Below are positions 1-7,480 of a DNA stretch of 8,090 nt, piece by piece. Both the position numbers and the translations under genes were made by a program. Within the stretch, counting starts at the first letter, position 1. Every line of letters begins with the position of its first letter. The stretch lies in contig JAJYPA010000365.1 in the NCBI GenBank assembly GCA_021795795.1, positions 1 to 8,090 of the forward strand. Direction: 5' to 3'. The notes below the pieces were generated by a model. That model was given only the letters and a program-made list of their open reading frames with translations, did no database searches and was not told the origin of the DNA. The DNA comes from Pseudomonadota bacterium (GTDB lineage: Bacteria; Pseudomonadota; Gammaproteobacteria; Halothiobacillales; Halothiobacillaceae).

Positions 1-1260
1 CAACAACTACAAGCCGATGCTGTTGCACGAGAACAGCATCACGCTGAAAAGGCAGCGGCACTGCAAGCCGAACTGGCTGAGTTGCTGCGCGCGCAGGTAC
101 AGCGTGAACAAGATTTCAGTACGCAGATGCAGGCCGTCCAGCAGCAAGCCGCTCAGGAAAGAGTTGAACAGTCTCACCATCATGATGAGCAAATCCACAC
201 CTTACGGCACGAATATGCAGAACGGGAACAGGCTTTCAACCAGCAATTACGGGCTGGACAACAACAACTTCATGATCTTGAACAGGCGCGAGCGGATATG
301 CAGCATCAGCTCAATGCGCAGTTGCAAGCAGAGCGTGATGTTGGTCAAGAATTGCAGCAGGCACTCACCATTTTGCAGGATGAACTTGCTGCCATGCGTA
401 ATACATTTGCCTGGCGACTTGCGGCTCCTTTGCGTGCGGCTGTCGGCTGGTTCAAACCTAAACATACACAAGCCGAAATCGCAATTAATTCGACAAGGCA
501 ACGAGGTGCTGCGACCCCGCTACCCATTGTTTCAAATCAAGTTACGACCGACAATCAAGAATTTATTAGAAACCACTCTCTTTCGGAAACTACCAATATG
601 ACAAGTAATTATACTGTTCCAGCGTCGCAACCAACTTTGCCTGGCACAGCCACAAATTTGAAGGCACTACTGCAGCATCAAGACCGTCAGTTTGTCGAGT
701 GCGCTTATCTGACGCTGTTAAAACGCTATCCAGACCCTGAAGGACTCAATTATTACCTCGGTCGGCTTCGTGCTGGTGTGCCAAAGATACAGATACTCGG
801 TCAACTGATCGATTCCCGGGAGGTTTATGCGGGTATGGTCACGCTTCCTGGATTACATGAGGCCGTAAACCTTTATAAAATCGGACGGCTGCCACTGATT
901 GGGTTTGTTCTAAAACTCTTTATTGACACAGAGGGGAGTTCTGTTTTTGAGCGCCGTTTACGTGCCGTTGAGCAGCAAGTATTTTTGCTTGGTCAGCAAT
1001 CTGATTTGCACCTTGCTCAGATTGAACGAGGTATAGACGATTTGAGGAAAATAATCGAACTTAAGAGCCAGAGTCAATATTTTGTTAACACGACAAATTT
1101 GCCAATCAGTCACACCGTACCCGAAGCATCCTTAAGGACACAGTCGATCTTGTCACAAACAATTGTCTTCAATGAGGGACCTGCAACCAATGTGATCGAG
1201 CAGCTCGCTGAATTGCTGGTCGGATCAAAAGAAGCGCAGCAACTTTCTCTCCGCCAATAA
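1..1260 (+). CDS. Coiled-coil protein with DUF4214-like domain (5' partial)
   Basis: The frame is open from the first base, so the true start lies upstream; a TTG at 82 is only an internal codon. 419 residues are visible. Residues 1-132 are rich in Gln, Ala, Glu and Leu with no proline, which reads as a long coiled coil. Residues 133-147 carry RNTFAWRLAAPLRAA, a segment that commonly ends coiled coils in polysaccharide-cluster glycosyltransferases and methyltransferases. A low-complexity linker follows. Residues about 220-277 (FVECAYLTLLKRYPDPEGLNY and onward) match the DUF4214 pattern of an aromatic/Leu helix followed by a PDPEGLxYYLGRL-like turn. After it comes a GRLPLIGFVLKLF stretch and another short helix (RRLRAVEQQVFLLGQQ). 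The catalytic part, if any, would be in the missing N-terminus, so this could be a glycosyltransferase, a methyltransferase or a pure scaffold. The next gene starts 13 bases after the stop, suggesting cotranscription. The coil and DUF4214 calls are well supported; the function is unknown. Confidence 0.85.
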   Translation, partial: QQLQADAVAREQHHAEKAAALQAELAELLRAQVQREQDFSTQMQAVQQQAAQERVEQSHHHDEQIHTLRHEYAEREQAFNQQLRAGQQQLHDLEQARADMQHQLNAQLQAERDVGQELQQALTILQDELAAMRNTFAWRLAAPLRAAVGWFKPKHTQAEIAINSTRQRGAATPLPIVSNQVTTDNQEFIRNHSLSETTNMTSNYTVPASQPTLPGTATNLKALLQHQDRQFVECAYLTLLKRYPDPEGLNYYLGRLRAGVPKIQILGQLIDSREVYAGMVTLPGLHEAVNLYKIGRLPLIGFVLKLFIDTEGSSVFERRLRAVEQQVFLLGQQSDLHLAQIERGIDDLRKIIELKSQSQYFVNTTNLPISHTVPEASLRTQSILSQTIVFNEGPATNVIEQLAELLVGSKEAQQLSLRQ

Positions 1261-1273
1261 ATAGAATATCTAT

Positions 1274-4200
1274 ATGTTACTTGATACTAACTTCAAAGGT
1301 CGCATCTTCCAAGTTATCGAAGCGTTGGATTATGGTGATGCCGTATCCAATCAGGCCATAGAATTGGACAAGATGCTGCAACAGATGGGCTTTTCTACCG
1401 CGATTCACGCTAAGTTTCGACACGAGTCGGTGAAAGATTTTTGCGTCGATCTCGAAACTTTAAAGCCTTCTGATGAAGATGTGGTTATCGTTCATTACCC
1501 TGGTTATTCTGAGTACGTTCTGCCATATGTGCAAAAATTTCGTTGTACGAAGATATGTGTATACCACAATATTACTCCCCATATATTTTTCCAGCCGGGC
1601 ACCGCACTCTACGATTTTTGCCTGAAGGGACGGCAGCAGTTGCATGAGGTTGTTCGCGATTTCCACTATTTTTGGGGTGATAGCCAGTACAATCTTCAAG
1701 AGCTAATCGAATTGGGCGCGGCCCCAAAAAATTGTATGGTAGTTCCCATCGTGGTTGGAAGAGTGATCTCTGCAGCGGCTGAGACCATTTCACGTGAAAT
1801 AGGCGTTTGGATGTTTCTTGGCAGAGTCGCAGCAAATAAGGGGCACATCAATCTTGTGAAGCTATTTGCCCGCGTGCGAGCCGACGATCCAACATGTGCC
1901 CATAAGCTTTACATTGTAGGTGGATTCGACCCCGGCGAACCCTACTACCAGAGATTGAGGAGTCAGATCGATCAACTAAAGCTTACAGATCATATTGTCA
2001 TAACAGGCAAGGTCTCTGATGCCGATGTAGAAAATTACCTAGCTCGGGCGTCTATCTATGTTTCAATGAGTGAACATGAAGGTTTTGGTGTCCCACTTGT
2101 CGAAGCTGCGCATCATGATCTTCCGGTGGTTGCACTACGTAATAGTGCGGTTAGTGAGACTATGGGGGAAAGTACTGGTCTCGCAAACTCCTCAGAGGAA
2201 TTGGTTCAACTTATTAAAGAAATTTTGACCGACGAGAACCGTTACAAGCAAATACTTGATAACCAAAAACGCAATGCAATGCGTTTTTCTCATGAGGCAG
2301 TAAACAAACTGCTCACTGATGCAGTGCAACATGTTCTGCCCGATCGATTTCGCTTTACAACTGTCTCAGTTGTAATTTGCACGTATAACAGAAGTAATTT
2401 TTTGGAACGAGCCCTGGACTATTTGCAGTATCAAACCAACCAGAATTTCGAAGTTGTTGTTATTAACGGACCATCAACCGATAACACTGATGAAATTCTT
2501 GAAAACAACAAGCACAGAATCAAGATCGGCCGGAACCCAGAAAGAAATCTATCGATATCTCGAAATATGGGTATCGAGCTTTCTGACGGCGACATCATCG
2601 CTTTTATCGATGACGATGCTCTTCCCTTTGACGACTGGGTCGACACGCTTATCCGCGAGTTCAGTCGAAGACCGTTGACGCTCGCTGGGCTCGGAGGGCC
2701 GGTGTTCTACGCAGGTACGTTAGAATTTCAGGCGCAAGACATAGGTATCAACAAGCTTGCAGAAGCTAAGGTCAATATTGACCCTTCCGAGATCGGGACA
2801 AACGGCTGGGAGCGTTCATTACTCGGGACGAACACATGCTTCCGTGCCGACGTTATTCGCGACGTTGAAGGGTTCGACGAGCAATTCGATTATTTCCTAG
2901 ACGAATCTGAGCTCTGCTTCAGATTGCAATCGAGGAACTACATCGTCGGCTACTGCCCTGATCTGTTTCTTCGCCACGAGTTTGCGCAGAGCCATAACCG
3001 TGGTGGCAAATACAAGTACAACTGGTTCACCATCTGCAAGAATACCGCCTACTACATTGCTGCGTACTCCGGCCTGAAAAAAAAGGAGCTATCCAATTAT
3101 ATCGATCAGCGGATGGATGTTGAACGAATTCGACCGCTAGAGGTCGCACGTGATGCCGGGGAGATTTCCCACCAGGATTGCAAGGAGTACGTCGACGCCA
3201 TTCATTTAGGTGCCAAGCAGGGGCTGATTGATTCGCGTGCGTTCCCTCGAACACGTGCTTTGAGCCCGGGCCCAGGAGTGTTCCGTGTCTTCACATGCGC
3301 TGCCGCCTACCCGCTAGTTGGTCGTGATATTAAACGGTTGCACATCTGTATTGTCACAAAGGAGTTTCCCCCGTTTGTGCCAAGTGGCGGCATCGGCACG
3401 CTTTACTATAACTTGGCGAGTGAATTGCTTTTGATGGGGCACTACGTCACAGTTGTCGCGCCTGGTGACCTTGGGTCGATTCATCGACGTGGGAGGTTTG
3501 CCATCCAGTATACAAAGTTAAAGACAATCTGTTCGGATGCTATGGGTACACCTGGCTTCATCAACAACATAAACTGGTCAATCAGTGCTTTTCAGGCAGT
3601 CGCCGCACTCCATGCAACCCATCCAGTGGACATTATTGAGTCAGCGCTTTGGGACAGCGAGGTACTCGCGCTATCGTTGATCCCGAACAATCAACGGCCG
3701 TCTTTGGTCGTTCGGCTAGTCACCCCGTTTCCTGTGGCAGCCCGTCTTAATGGTTGGTCAGTTCCCAATTACGAAGAGAGTATATTCAGGGCAGCGGAAA
3801 AAACGTTGATTGCGAATGCAGATGCAGTAGTACCAATCAGCGAGTCAATAGCATGCACACTCGAAGCTGAGTATGGTATTAGCCGCGATATGCGCTGGAT
3901 AAAGTCCTACTGTGGCATCGCATACTGGCCGTTCTTCGACAGTAAACTCGAGTATTCGGCGCTAAAGGCCGTAAATGGGCAGCCGTTGGCTGTGCCGAGA
4001 GACGCGAAGCTCATATTATTCATAGGCCGGCTAGAGAGCCGCAAGGGCGTGGATGTACTTCTAGCTGCAGCGAATGAGTTTCTAGCTGGCGATTCACAGG
4101 CGCATCTATTGTTTGCCGGCCGCGACATTGAAGGCTGGACACAAAAAGCACAAGCTATTCTCTCAAGTGAATTGGCGAATCGTGTTCATTTCCTTGGTGA

Positions 4201-5005
4201 AGTTGATGATGCTACGCGCGATAAATTGCTTCACTTTGCTTACTGCGTCGTATTCCCATCGCGATATGAATCTTTTGGCCTGGTTCCTCTGGAGGCCTTC
4301 GTGCACGGCGTGCCAGTAGTTGCATCACGTGCGGGTGCAATACCCGAGGTTGTCTTCGATGAGGAATGCGGATTACTGTTTGAGCCCGGAAATTTGGAAG
4401 CTCTGGCAAAGTGTGTGACGAGGTTGCTGACTGAACCGCAGTTGCGTGACCTACTTTCGACTGGGGCAAGAAGGCAAATTCGTCACTTTAGCTCTAGAAA
4501 CTCAGCCATAAATACGGTCAAGCTCTATGCAAGTCTTTTGTTAAAGAAAAAACCGCCAAGTGCCTTTAAACAGCATGAGGTGGCAGGCAATCTGAATGGT
4601 GGCAGCAGCAGTCACTCTTCTTCGTACTCAGGATCCCACCCTAGTTTACAAACGCAATGTGGGCAACGAGATGCTGGGCAAATGAAGTCAACGGGCGTTG
4701 AAGGTTTTCTATTTTACGGGCCGTATGTTGATTTACCCGTGGGACGATATATAGCGAATCTTTATGGTCAAGTAAAACGGGCAGGGACACCAAATGCAGT
4801 TATTGAGGTGCTGATTAACTCAGGTGTGACCAGGCTGGCATCACATGTGCTTACCGAATCCAAGGATGATGACCTATTGGCATCAGTTGACTTTATCCTG
4901 AATACGTCGACACAAGTTGAAGTTCGAGTTTGGGTTGCCGCAGATGCCAATGTTTCAATCCGTAAGCTTGATATTCTTTCTGAGCAGGGTGTTAGCGGTG
5001 GTTAA
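1274..5005 (+). CDS. Three-module glycosyltransferase (GT4-GT2-GT4) with C-terminal beta-rich domain
   Basis: A 1243-residue cytoplasmic or membrane-peripheral enzyme with no signal peptide, predicted to build a polysaccharide from nucleotide sugars. Module 1 (residues about 10-355) is GT4: VYHNITPHIFF at 97-106, donor-site FLGRVAANKG at 181-190, and an E-X7-E motif at E269/E277. Module 2 (about 362-600) is GT2, fold GT-A: VSVVICTYNR at 364-373, metal-binding DDD at 446-448, and DESEL at 543-547 before the acceptor side. Module 3 (about 688-1095) is GT4 again: glycine loop SGGIGT at 704-709, GRLESRKG at 918-925, and E-X7-E at E999/E1007. A Ser/Gly-rich linker (about 1109-1122) leads to residues 1143-1235, which begin FLFYGPYVDLPVGRY and look beta-rich. 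Signature residues of all three modules are intact, so all three may be active. The start ATG is the first after the upstream stop, with only a weak AGAA-like ribosome site. Sugar specificity cannot be read; mannose or rhamnose is suggested by gmd and the reductase gene downstream. Confidence 0.93.
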   Translation: MLLDTNFKGRIFQVIEALDYGDAVSNQAIELDKMLQQMGFSTAIHAKFRHESVKDFCVDLETLKPSDEDVVIVHYPGYSEYVLPYVQKFRCTKICVYHNITPHIFFQPGTALYDFCLKGRQQLHEVVRDFHYFWGDSQYNLQELIELGAAPKNCMVVPIVVGRVISAAAETISREIGVWMFLGRVAANKGHINLVKLFARVRADDPTCAHKLYIVGGFDPGEPYYQRLRSQIDQLKLTDHIVITGKVSDADVENYLARASIYVSMSEHEGFGVPLVEAAHHDLPVVALRNSAVSETMGESTGLANSSEELVQLIKEILTDENRYKQILDNQKRNAMRFSHEAVNKLLTDAVQHVLPDRFRFTTVSVVICTYNRSNFLERALDYLQYQTNQNFEVVVINGPSTDNTDEILENNKHRIKIGRNPERNLSISRNMGIELSDGDIIAFIDDDALPFDDWVDTLIREFSRRPLTLAGLGGPVFYAGTLEFQAQDIGINKLAEAKVNIDPSEIGTNGWERSLLGTNTCFRADVIRDVEGFDEQFDYFLDESELCFRLQSRNYIVGYCPDLFLRHEFAQSHNRGGKYKYNWFTICKNTAYYIAAYSGLKKKELSNYIDQRMDVERIRPLEVARDAGEISHQDCKEYVDAIHLGAKQGLIDSRAFPRTRALSPGPGVFRVFTCAAAYPLVGRDIKRLHICIVTKEFPPFVPSGGIGTLYYNLASELLLMGHYVTVVAPGDLGSIHRRGRFAIQYTKLKTICSDAMGTPGFINNINWSISAFQAVAALHATHPVDIIESALWDSEVLALSLIPNNQRPSLVVRLVTPFPVAARLNGWSVPNYEESIFRAAEKTLIANADAVVPISESIACTLEAEYGISRDMRWIKSYCGIAYWPFFDSKLEYSALKAVNGQPLAVPRDAKLILFIGRLESRKGVDVLLAAANEFLAGDSQAHLLFAGRDIEGWTQKAQAILSSELANRVHFLGEVDDATRDKLLHFAYCVVFPSRYESFGLVPLEAFVHGVPVVASRAGAIPEVVFDEECGLLFEPGNLEALAKCVTRLLTEPQLRDLLSTGARRQIRHFSSRNSAINTVKLYASLLLKKKPPSAFKQHEVAGNLNGGSSSHSSSYSGSHPSLQTQCGQRDAGQMKSTGVEGFLFYGPYVDLPVGRYIANLYGQVKRAGTPNAVIEVLINSGVTRLASHVLTESKDDDLLASVDFILNTSTQVEVRVWVAADANVSIRKLDILSEQGVSGG
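4691..4978 (+). other. C-terminal beta-rich domain of the multi-glycosyltransferase
   Basis: This encodes residues about 1140-1235 of the large transferase. It follows a Ser/Gly/His-rich linker and is not part of the GT4 fold. It opens with FYGPYVDLPVGRYIANLYG, then shows alternating hydrophobic strands (AVIEVLINS, SVDFILN, VEVRVWVAA, VSIRKLDIL). The GPY...L..GRY opening recurs in polysaccharide-cluster enzymes as an accessory beta-sandwich. Glycan binding or protein-protein docking is possible but inferred. The boundary is approximate. Confidence 0.6.
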
Positions 5006-5070
5006 AAATTCGCGATATGTGTAATCAGATTTTATGCCGTGTTACTGAGTAACATTCAAAACTTAACTTT

Positions 5071-5080
5071 CGAAAAGAGA
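5071..5080 (+). promoter_or_regulatory. Ribosome binding site supporting the ATG start at 5087
   Basis: The purine-rich stretch GAAAAGAGA ends 6 bases before the ATG at 5087 and resembles a weak Shine-Dalgarno site (AAGAGA for AAGGAG). The alternative in-frame GTG at 5039 has no purine-rich sequence at a suitable distance. This decides the methyltransferase start in favour of 5087. Confidence 0.5.
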
Positions 5081-5086
5081 TATTTC

Positions 5087-5902
5087 ATGCATTCTAAAAT
5101 AATAGAGGCGTTCTTGGGGCGTCCTACACTTGACCAAGTTGTATCGCAAACATGTACAGCATCACAATTTAAAGAAGATCATTATTCCCGCCTTGCTCGA
5201 GAGATCCAACAAGAACCTCGGTTCCACAGAAAACAGTGGGAATATATATATATCCTGCGTGCCCTCGAGCAATTCGGATTGCTACATCCCAACAAGACGG
5301 GTATAGGGTTTGGCTGTGGCAAGGAACCATTGGCCGTGGTGATGGCGAAATTTGGACTAAATATCACAGTTACTGACATTCCGCCATTCGACACATCAGA
5401 TTCCCATTGGGGAAGTTCATCTGCTATGGATTTGTTTTACGGGGGCATCTGTTCGGAGGAGCAATATGTTAAACATGTGTCATTCCGTGCTGTTGATATG
5501 AATAACATTCCAAATGACTTGGGTTTATATGATTTTGTTTGGTCGTGCTGCGCTCTTGAGCATTTGGGGTCTCTTAAAGCAGGGATGGACTTCATAGTTA
5601 ATTCAACAAAATGTCTAAAACCTGGGGGGATAGCAATTCATACTACAGAAATAAATATGTCCAGTGACGAAGAAACTCTTGAGTCACCAGGATTATCACT
5701 CTATAGGAGGCGAGACTTATTGGACTTACAGAATCGGCTTGTTGATATTGGCTGCTCGGTCCTCCCTATGAATTTTTACAGCGGTGATCTACCTGAAGAT
5801 AAATATATTGATCTTCCGCCATATAAACAAGAGATTCATCTCAAGCTGATGATAGAGAAGTTTGCAATTACGTCATTCGGACTCGTGTTACGAAAAAACT
5901 AA
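5087..5902 (+). CDS. Class I SAM-dependent methyltransferase
   Basis: A soluble 271-residue methyltransferase predicted to use S-adenosylmethionine. The start chosen is ATG 5087, which has a purine-rich ribosome site; an upstream GTG at 5039 would add 16 residues but lacks one. Motif I is GIGFGCGKEPL at residues 72-82. VTDIP at 95-99 supplies the acidic residue that binds the ribose of SAM. A CALEHLGS stretch lies around 155-162, and the post-motif strand LKPGGIAIHTTE is at 177-188. The N-terminus (residues 1-65), with HYSRLAREI and RKQWEYIYILRAL, is typical of methyltransferases from glycan clusters rather than of housekeeping RNA or protein enzymes. Its place between the transferase and the sugar-nucleotide genes suggests O-methylation or chain-end modification of a sugar, but substrate and position are unknown. 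It looks AT-rich compared with gmd. It ends directly at the ATG of the epimerase stub (TAAATG). Confidence 0.9.
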   Translation: MHSKIIEAFLGRPTLDQVVSQTCTASQFKEDHYSRLAREIQQEPRFHRKQWEYIYILRALEQFGLLHPNKTGIGFGCGKEPLAVVMAKFGLNITVTDIPPFDTSDSHWGSSSAMDLFYGGICSEEQYVKHVSFRAVDMNNIPNDLGLYDFVWSCCALEHLGSLKAGMDFIVNSTKCLKPGGIAIHTTEINMSSDEETLESPGLSLYRRRDLLDLQNRLVDIGCSVLPMNFYSGDLPEDKYIDLPPYKQEIHLKLMIEKFAITSFGLVLRKN

Positions 5903-6100
5903 ATGAAGAGTGGTAAAACTTTGCTTGTTATTGGCGGCTGCGGCTATATAGGTTCGCATATAGTGAAGCGTCTGCTTGATGTGGGTCACAAAATTACGGC
6001 ATTAGATGATCTTTTTCTGGCTTTCGCAATAGCTTGTTGTGTGGCAGTGCTGGCGCGGATTGCTGAGGATGTAAGTAGTATTCACACAACAGAATTGTAA
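5903..6100 (+). pseudogene. Truncated, frameshifted GalE-like NAD-dependent epimerase remnant
   Basis: The ATG follows the methyltransferase stop without a gap. The first 37 residues are a clear SDR Rossmann start: LLVIGGCGYIGSHIVKRLL with the GxxGxxG NAD loop, then HKITALDDL, as in UDP-glucose 4-epimerases. After DDL the open frame gives an unrelated hydrophobic tail ending at 6100. In the neighbouring frame, bases 6016-6063 encode SGFRNSLLCGSAGADC before a stop at 6064, which is what GalE-type proteins show at this place (DDLSSGFRN-like). Loss of one T in the run 6012-6016 would explain the break. Family members are about 320-340 residues, so the catalytic YxxxK region and the sugar-binding half are absent; nothing recognisable as epimerase follows before gmd. 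It is therefore a gene wreck. An expressed 65-residue peptide is possible but would lack epimerase activity. Confidence 0.78.
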
Positions 6101-6150
6101 TTATTTTGTATCGCGTACCATTTGTTCAACCCTGATCGAATATATTTAAA

Positions 6151-7188
6151 ATGACTAAAATTGCAATTATCACCGGCATCACTGGCCAGGACGGCGCATA
6201 TCTTTCCGAACTACTTCTCAATAAAGGCTACAAGGTTTACGGCACCTTTCGCCGCACCAGTTCGGTCAATTTCTGGCGCATGGAAGAATTAGGCGTCAAT
6301 AAGCATCCCAACATGCATCTTGTAGAATACGATCTGACGGACATGGGTTCGACCCTGCGTCTGCTGGAAAAAACCCAGGCGACCGAGATCTATAACCTCG
6401 CAGCGCAAAGTTTCGTGGCGGTGTCGTTCGACCAGCCGCGCACCACGGCCGAGATTACCGGACTCGGTCCGTTGCATCTGCTGGAAGCGATACGCATCGT
6501 GAATCCGGCGATCCGCTATTATCAAGCCAGCACGTCTGAAATGTTTGGCAAGGTACAAGCGGTGCCGCAAAATGAAAGCACACCATTTTATCCCCGCAGT
6601 CCATACGGCGTGGCGAAGCTGTATGCGCATTGGATGACGATTAATTACCGGGAAAGTTACAATATTTTTGCTGCCAGCGGAATATTGTTCAACCATGAAT
6701 CGCCGTTACGCGGGCTGGAATTCGTGACCCGCAAGATTACCGACAGCATGGCCAAAATCAAATTGGGCAAACAGGACGTGTTGGAGTTGGGCAACATGGA
6801 CGCCAAGCGCGATTGGGGTTATGCCAAAGAATATGTGGAAGGCATGTATTTGATGTTGCAGACAAATCAGCCAGACACGTATGTGTTGGCAACCAATCGT
6901 ACCGAAACGGTGCGGAATTTTGTGACGATGGCGGGTAAAGCCGTCGGTTTTGATCTGACATGGCATGGCACAGCTGAAAACGAAATAGGCGTAGACCGCA
7001 ACAGCGGCAAAACGCTGGTGCGCGTCAACCCTAAGTTTTACCGCCCCGCCGAGGTTGAATTGCTGATTGGCCATCCGGAAAAAGCCAAGCGTGAACTGGG
7101 CTGGGAACCCAAGACCACGCTGGAAGACTTGTGCCAGATGATGGTGGAAGCGGATGTTCGCCGCAATGAACAGGGCGTATCGTTCTAA
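6151..7188 (+). CDS. gmd: GDP-mannose 4,6-dehydratase
   Basis: A 345-residue extended SDR enzyme that converts GDP-D-mannose to GDP-4-keto-6-deoxy-D-mannose, the shared precursor of GDP-D-rhamnose, GDP-L-fucose and related donors. The NADP-binding loop TGITGQDG lies at residues 8-15. Substrate/cofactor-binding RRTSS is at 34-38. [15 protein letters not shown] at 82-96 is characteristic of the family. The catalytic set is T128, E130, Y152 and K156 (STSEMFG; SPYGVAK), as in E. coli Gmd. [11 protein letters not shown] at 178-188, [13 protein letters not shown] at 220-232 and [12 protein letters not shown] at 297-308 are further conserved blocks. Length fits the family (about 320-375). The 50 bases before the ATG are AT-rich with no strong ribosome site; no convincing promoter was found there. 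The stop overlaps the next ATG by one base (TAATG). Composition is richer in GC than the methyltransferase upstream. Confidence is very high. Confidence 0.97.
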   Translation: MTKIAIITGITGQDGAYLSELLLNKGYKVYGTFRRTSSVNFWRMEELGVNKHPNMHLVEYDLTDMGSTLRLLEKTQATEIYNLAAQSFVAVSFDQPRTTAEITGLGPLHLLEAIRIVNPAIRYYQASTSEMFGKVQAVPQNESTPFYPRSPYGVAKLYAHWMTINYRESYNIFAASGILFNHESPLRGLEFVTRKITDSMAKIKLGKQDVLELGNMDAKRDWGYAKEYVEGMYLMLQTNQPDTYVLATNRTETVRNFVTMAGKAVGFDLTWHGTAENEIGVDRNSGKTLVRVNPKFYRPAEVELLIGHPEKAKRELGWEPKTTLEDLCQMMVEADVRRNEQGVSF

Positions 7189-7480
7189 TGCGTGTTACTG
7201 CCAAACAGCGAGCGGCGGTGCGTGAAACAGCAGCGGCCATAACAAATGCTTCTGTGCGAATCCATGTGTTTGGCTCACGTCTGGATGATCCTGCGCGAGA
7301 GGGAAGCCTGGATGTGTTGCTTGAGAGGGTGGGACCAAACTTTCATTGTTGCGACGGGCACGGTTCCAGCTTGCGCTGGAAGCCCGTTTGGCAATGCCTG
7401 TGAACATTGTCTGCATACAGCGCGGTGCTGTTCAAACCGGGTTTCGGCTTATCGCGCACAAACGAAGACTGTTATTGTGA
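7188..7480 (+). pseudogene. Frameshifted MNT-type nucleotidyltransferase
   Basis: The ATG overlaps the gmd stop. Residues 1-49 read as the N-terminus of a small MNT-domain nucleotidyltransferase: VTAKQRAAVRETA, then HVFGSRLDDPAREGSLDVLLE. The usual GSX9DXD signature is GS...D-x-D; here G29-S30 is kept but the first Asp is Ser (S40), and only D42 remains. The open frame then turns into unrelated residues and stops at 7401-7403. In the neighbouring frame, from about 7334, the bases encode TKLSLLRRARFQLALEARLA, then MPVNIVCIQRGAVQTGF and a stop at 7478-7480. That is the expected C-terminal half (helix followed by a VDIV-like strand). One missing base between 7325 and 7336 explains the break. The joined protein would be about 97 residues, normal for this family. 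It is probably inactive from both the frameshift and the lost Asp. It would have been the AMPylating or antitoxin member of a MNT/HEPN-type pair. Confidence 0.8.

Noticed and set aside
17..601. A 194-residue open frame on the + strand overlapping the coiled-coil gene
   Set aside because: It is a shadow of the real frame. Its translation has no recognisable motif, while the overlapped frame gives a coherent coiled coil and a DUF4214-like domain.
4599..4640. Ser-rich stretch as a tandem repeat or recombination site
   Set aside because: The codons are mixed and there is no repeated DNA unit; it is best read as a flexible protein linker.
5041..5053. Palindrome GTTACT-G-AGTAAC as an operator or terminator
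   Set aside because: The arms are only 6 bases with a one-base centre and no T tract. It is a single copy and could easily occur by chance.
5039..5086. GTG start at 5039 for the methyltransferase
   Set aside because: It has no ribosome site, and the added 16 residues look unlike a family N-terminus. ATG 5087 has a purine-rich site 6 bases upstream.
6106..6146. Possible promoter before gmd (TTGTTC and TATATT)
   Set aside because: The boxes are about 13 bases apart instead of about 17, and the -10-like box lies only 4 bases before the ATG, leaving no room for a leader with a ribosome site.
6289..6696. A 135-residue open frame on the - strand inside gmd
   Set aside because: It lies wholly antisense to a strongly conserved gmd with all catalytic motifs, and its product resembles nothing known.
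7246..7476. The 5' part of the open frame that ends at 7638, as a 130-residue gene
   Set aside because: This part overlaps the two frames of the nucleotidyltransferase remnant and reads as Cys/Trp-rich noise. Only the part from GTG 7477 looks like a real product.
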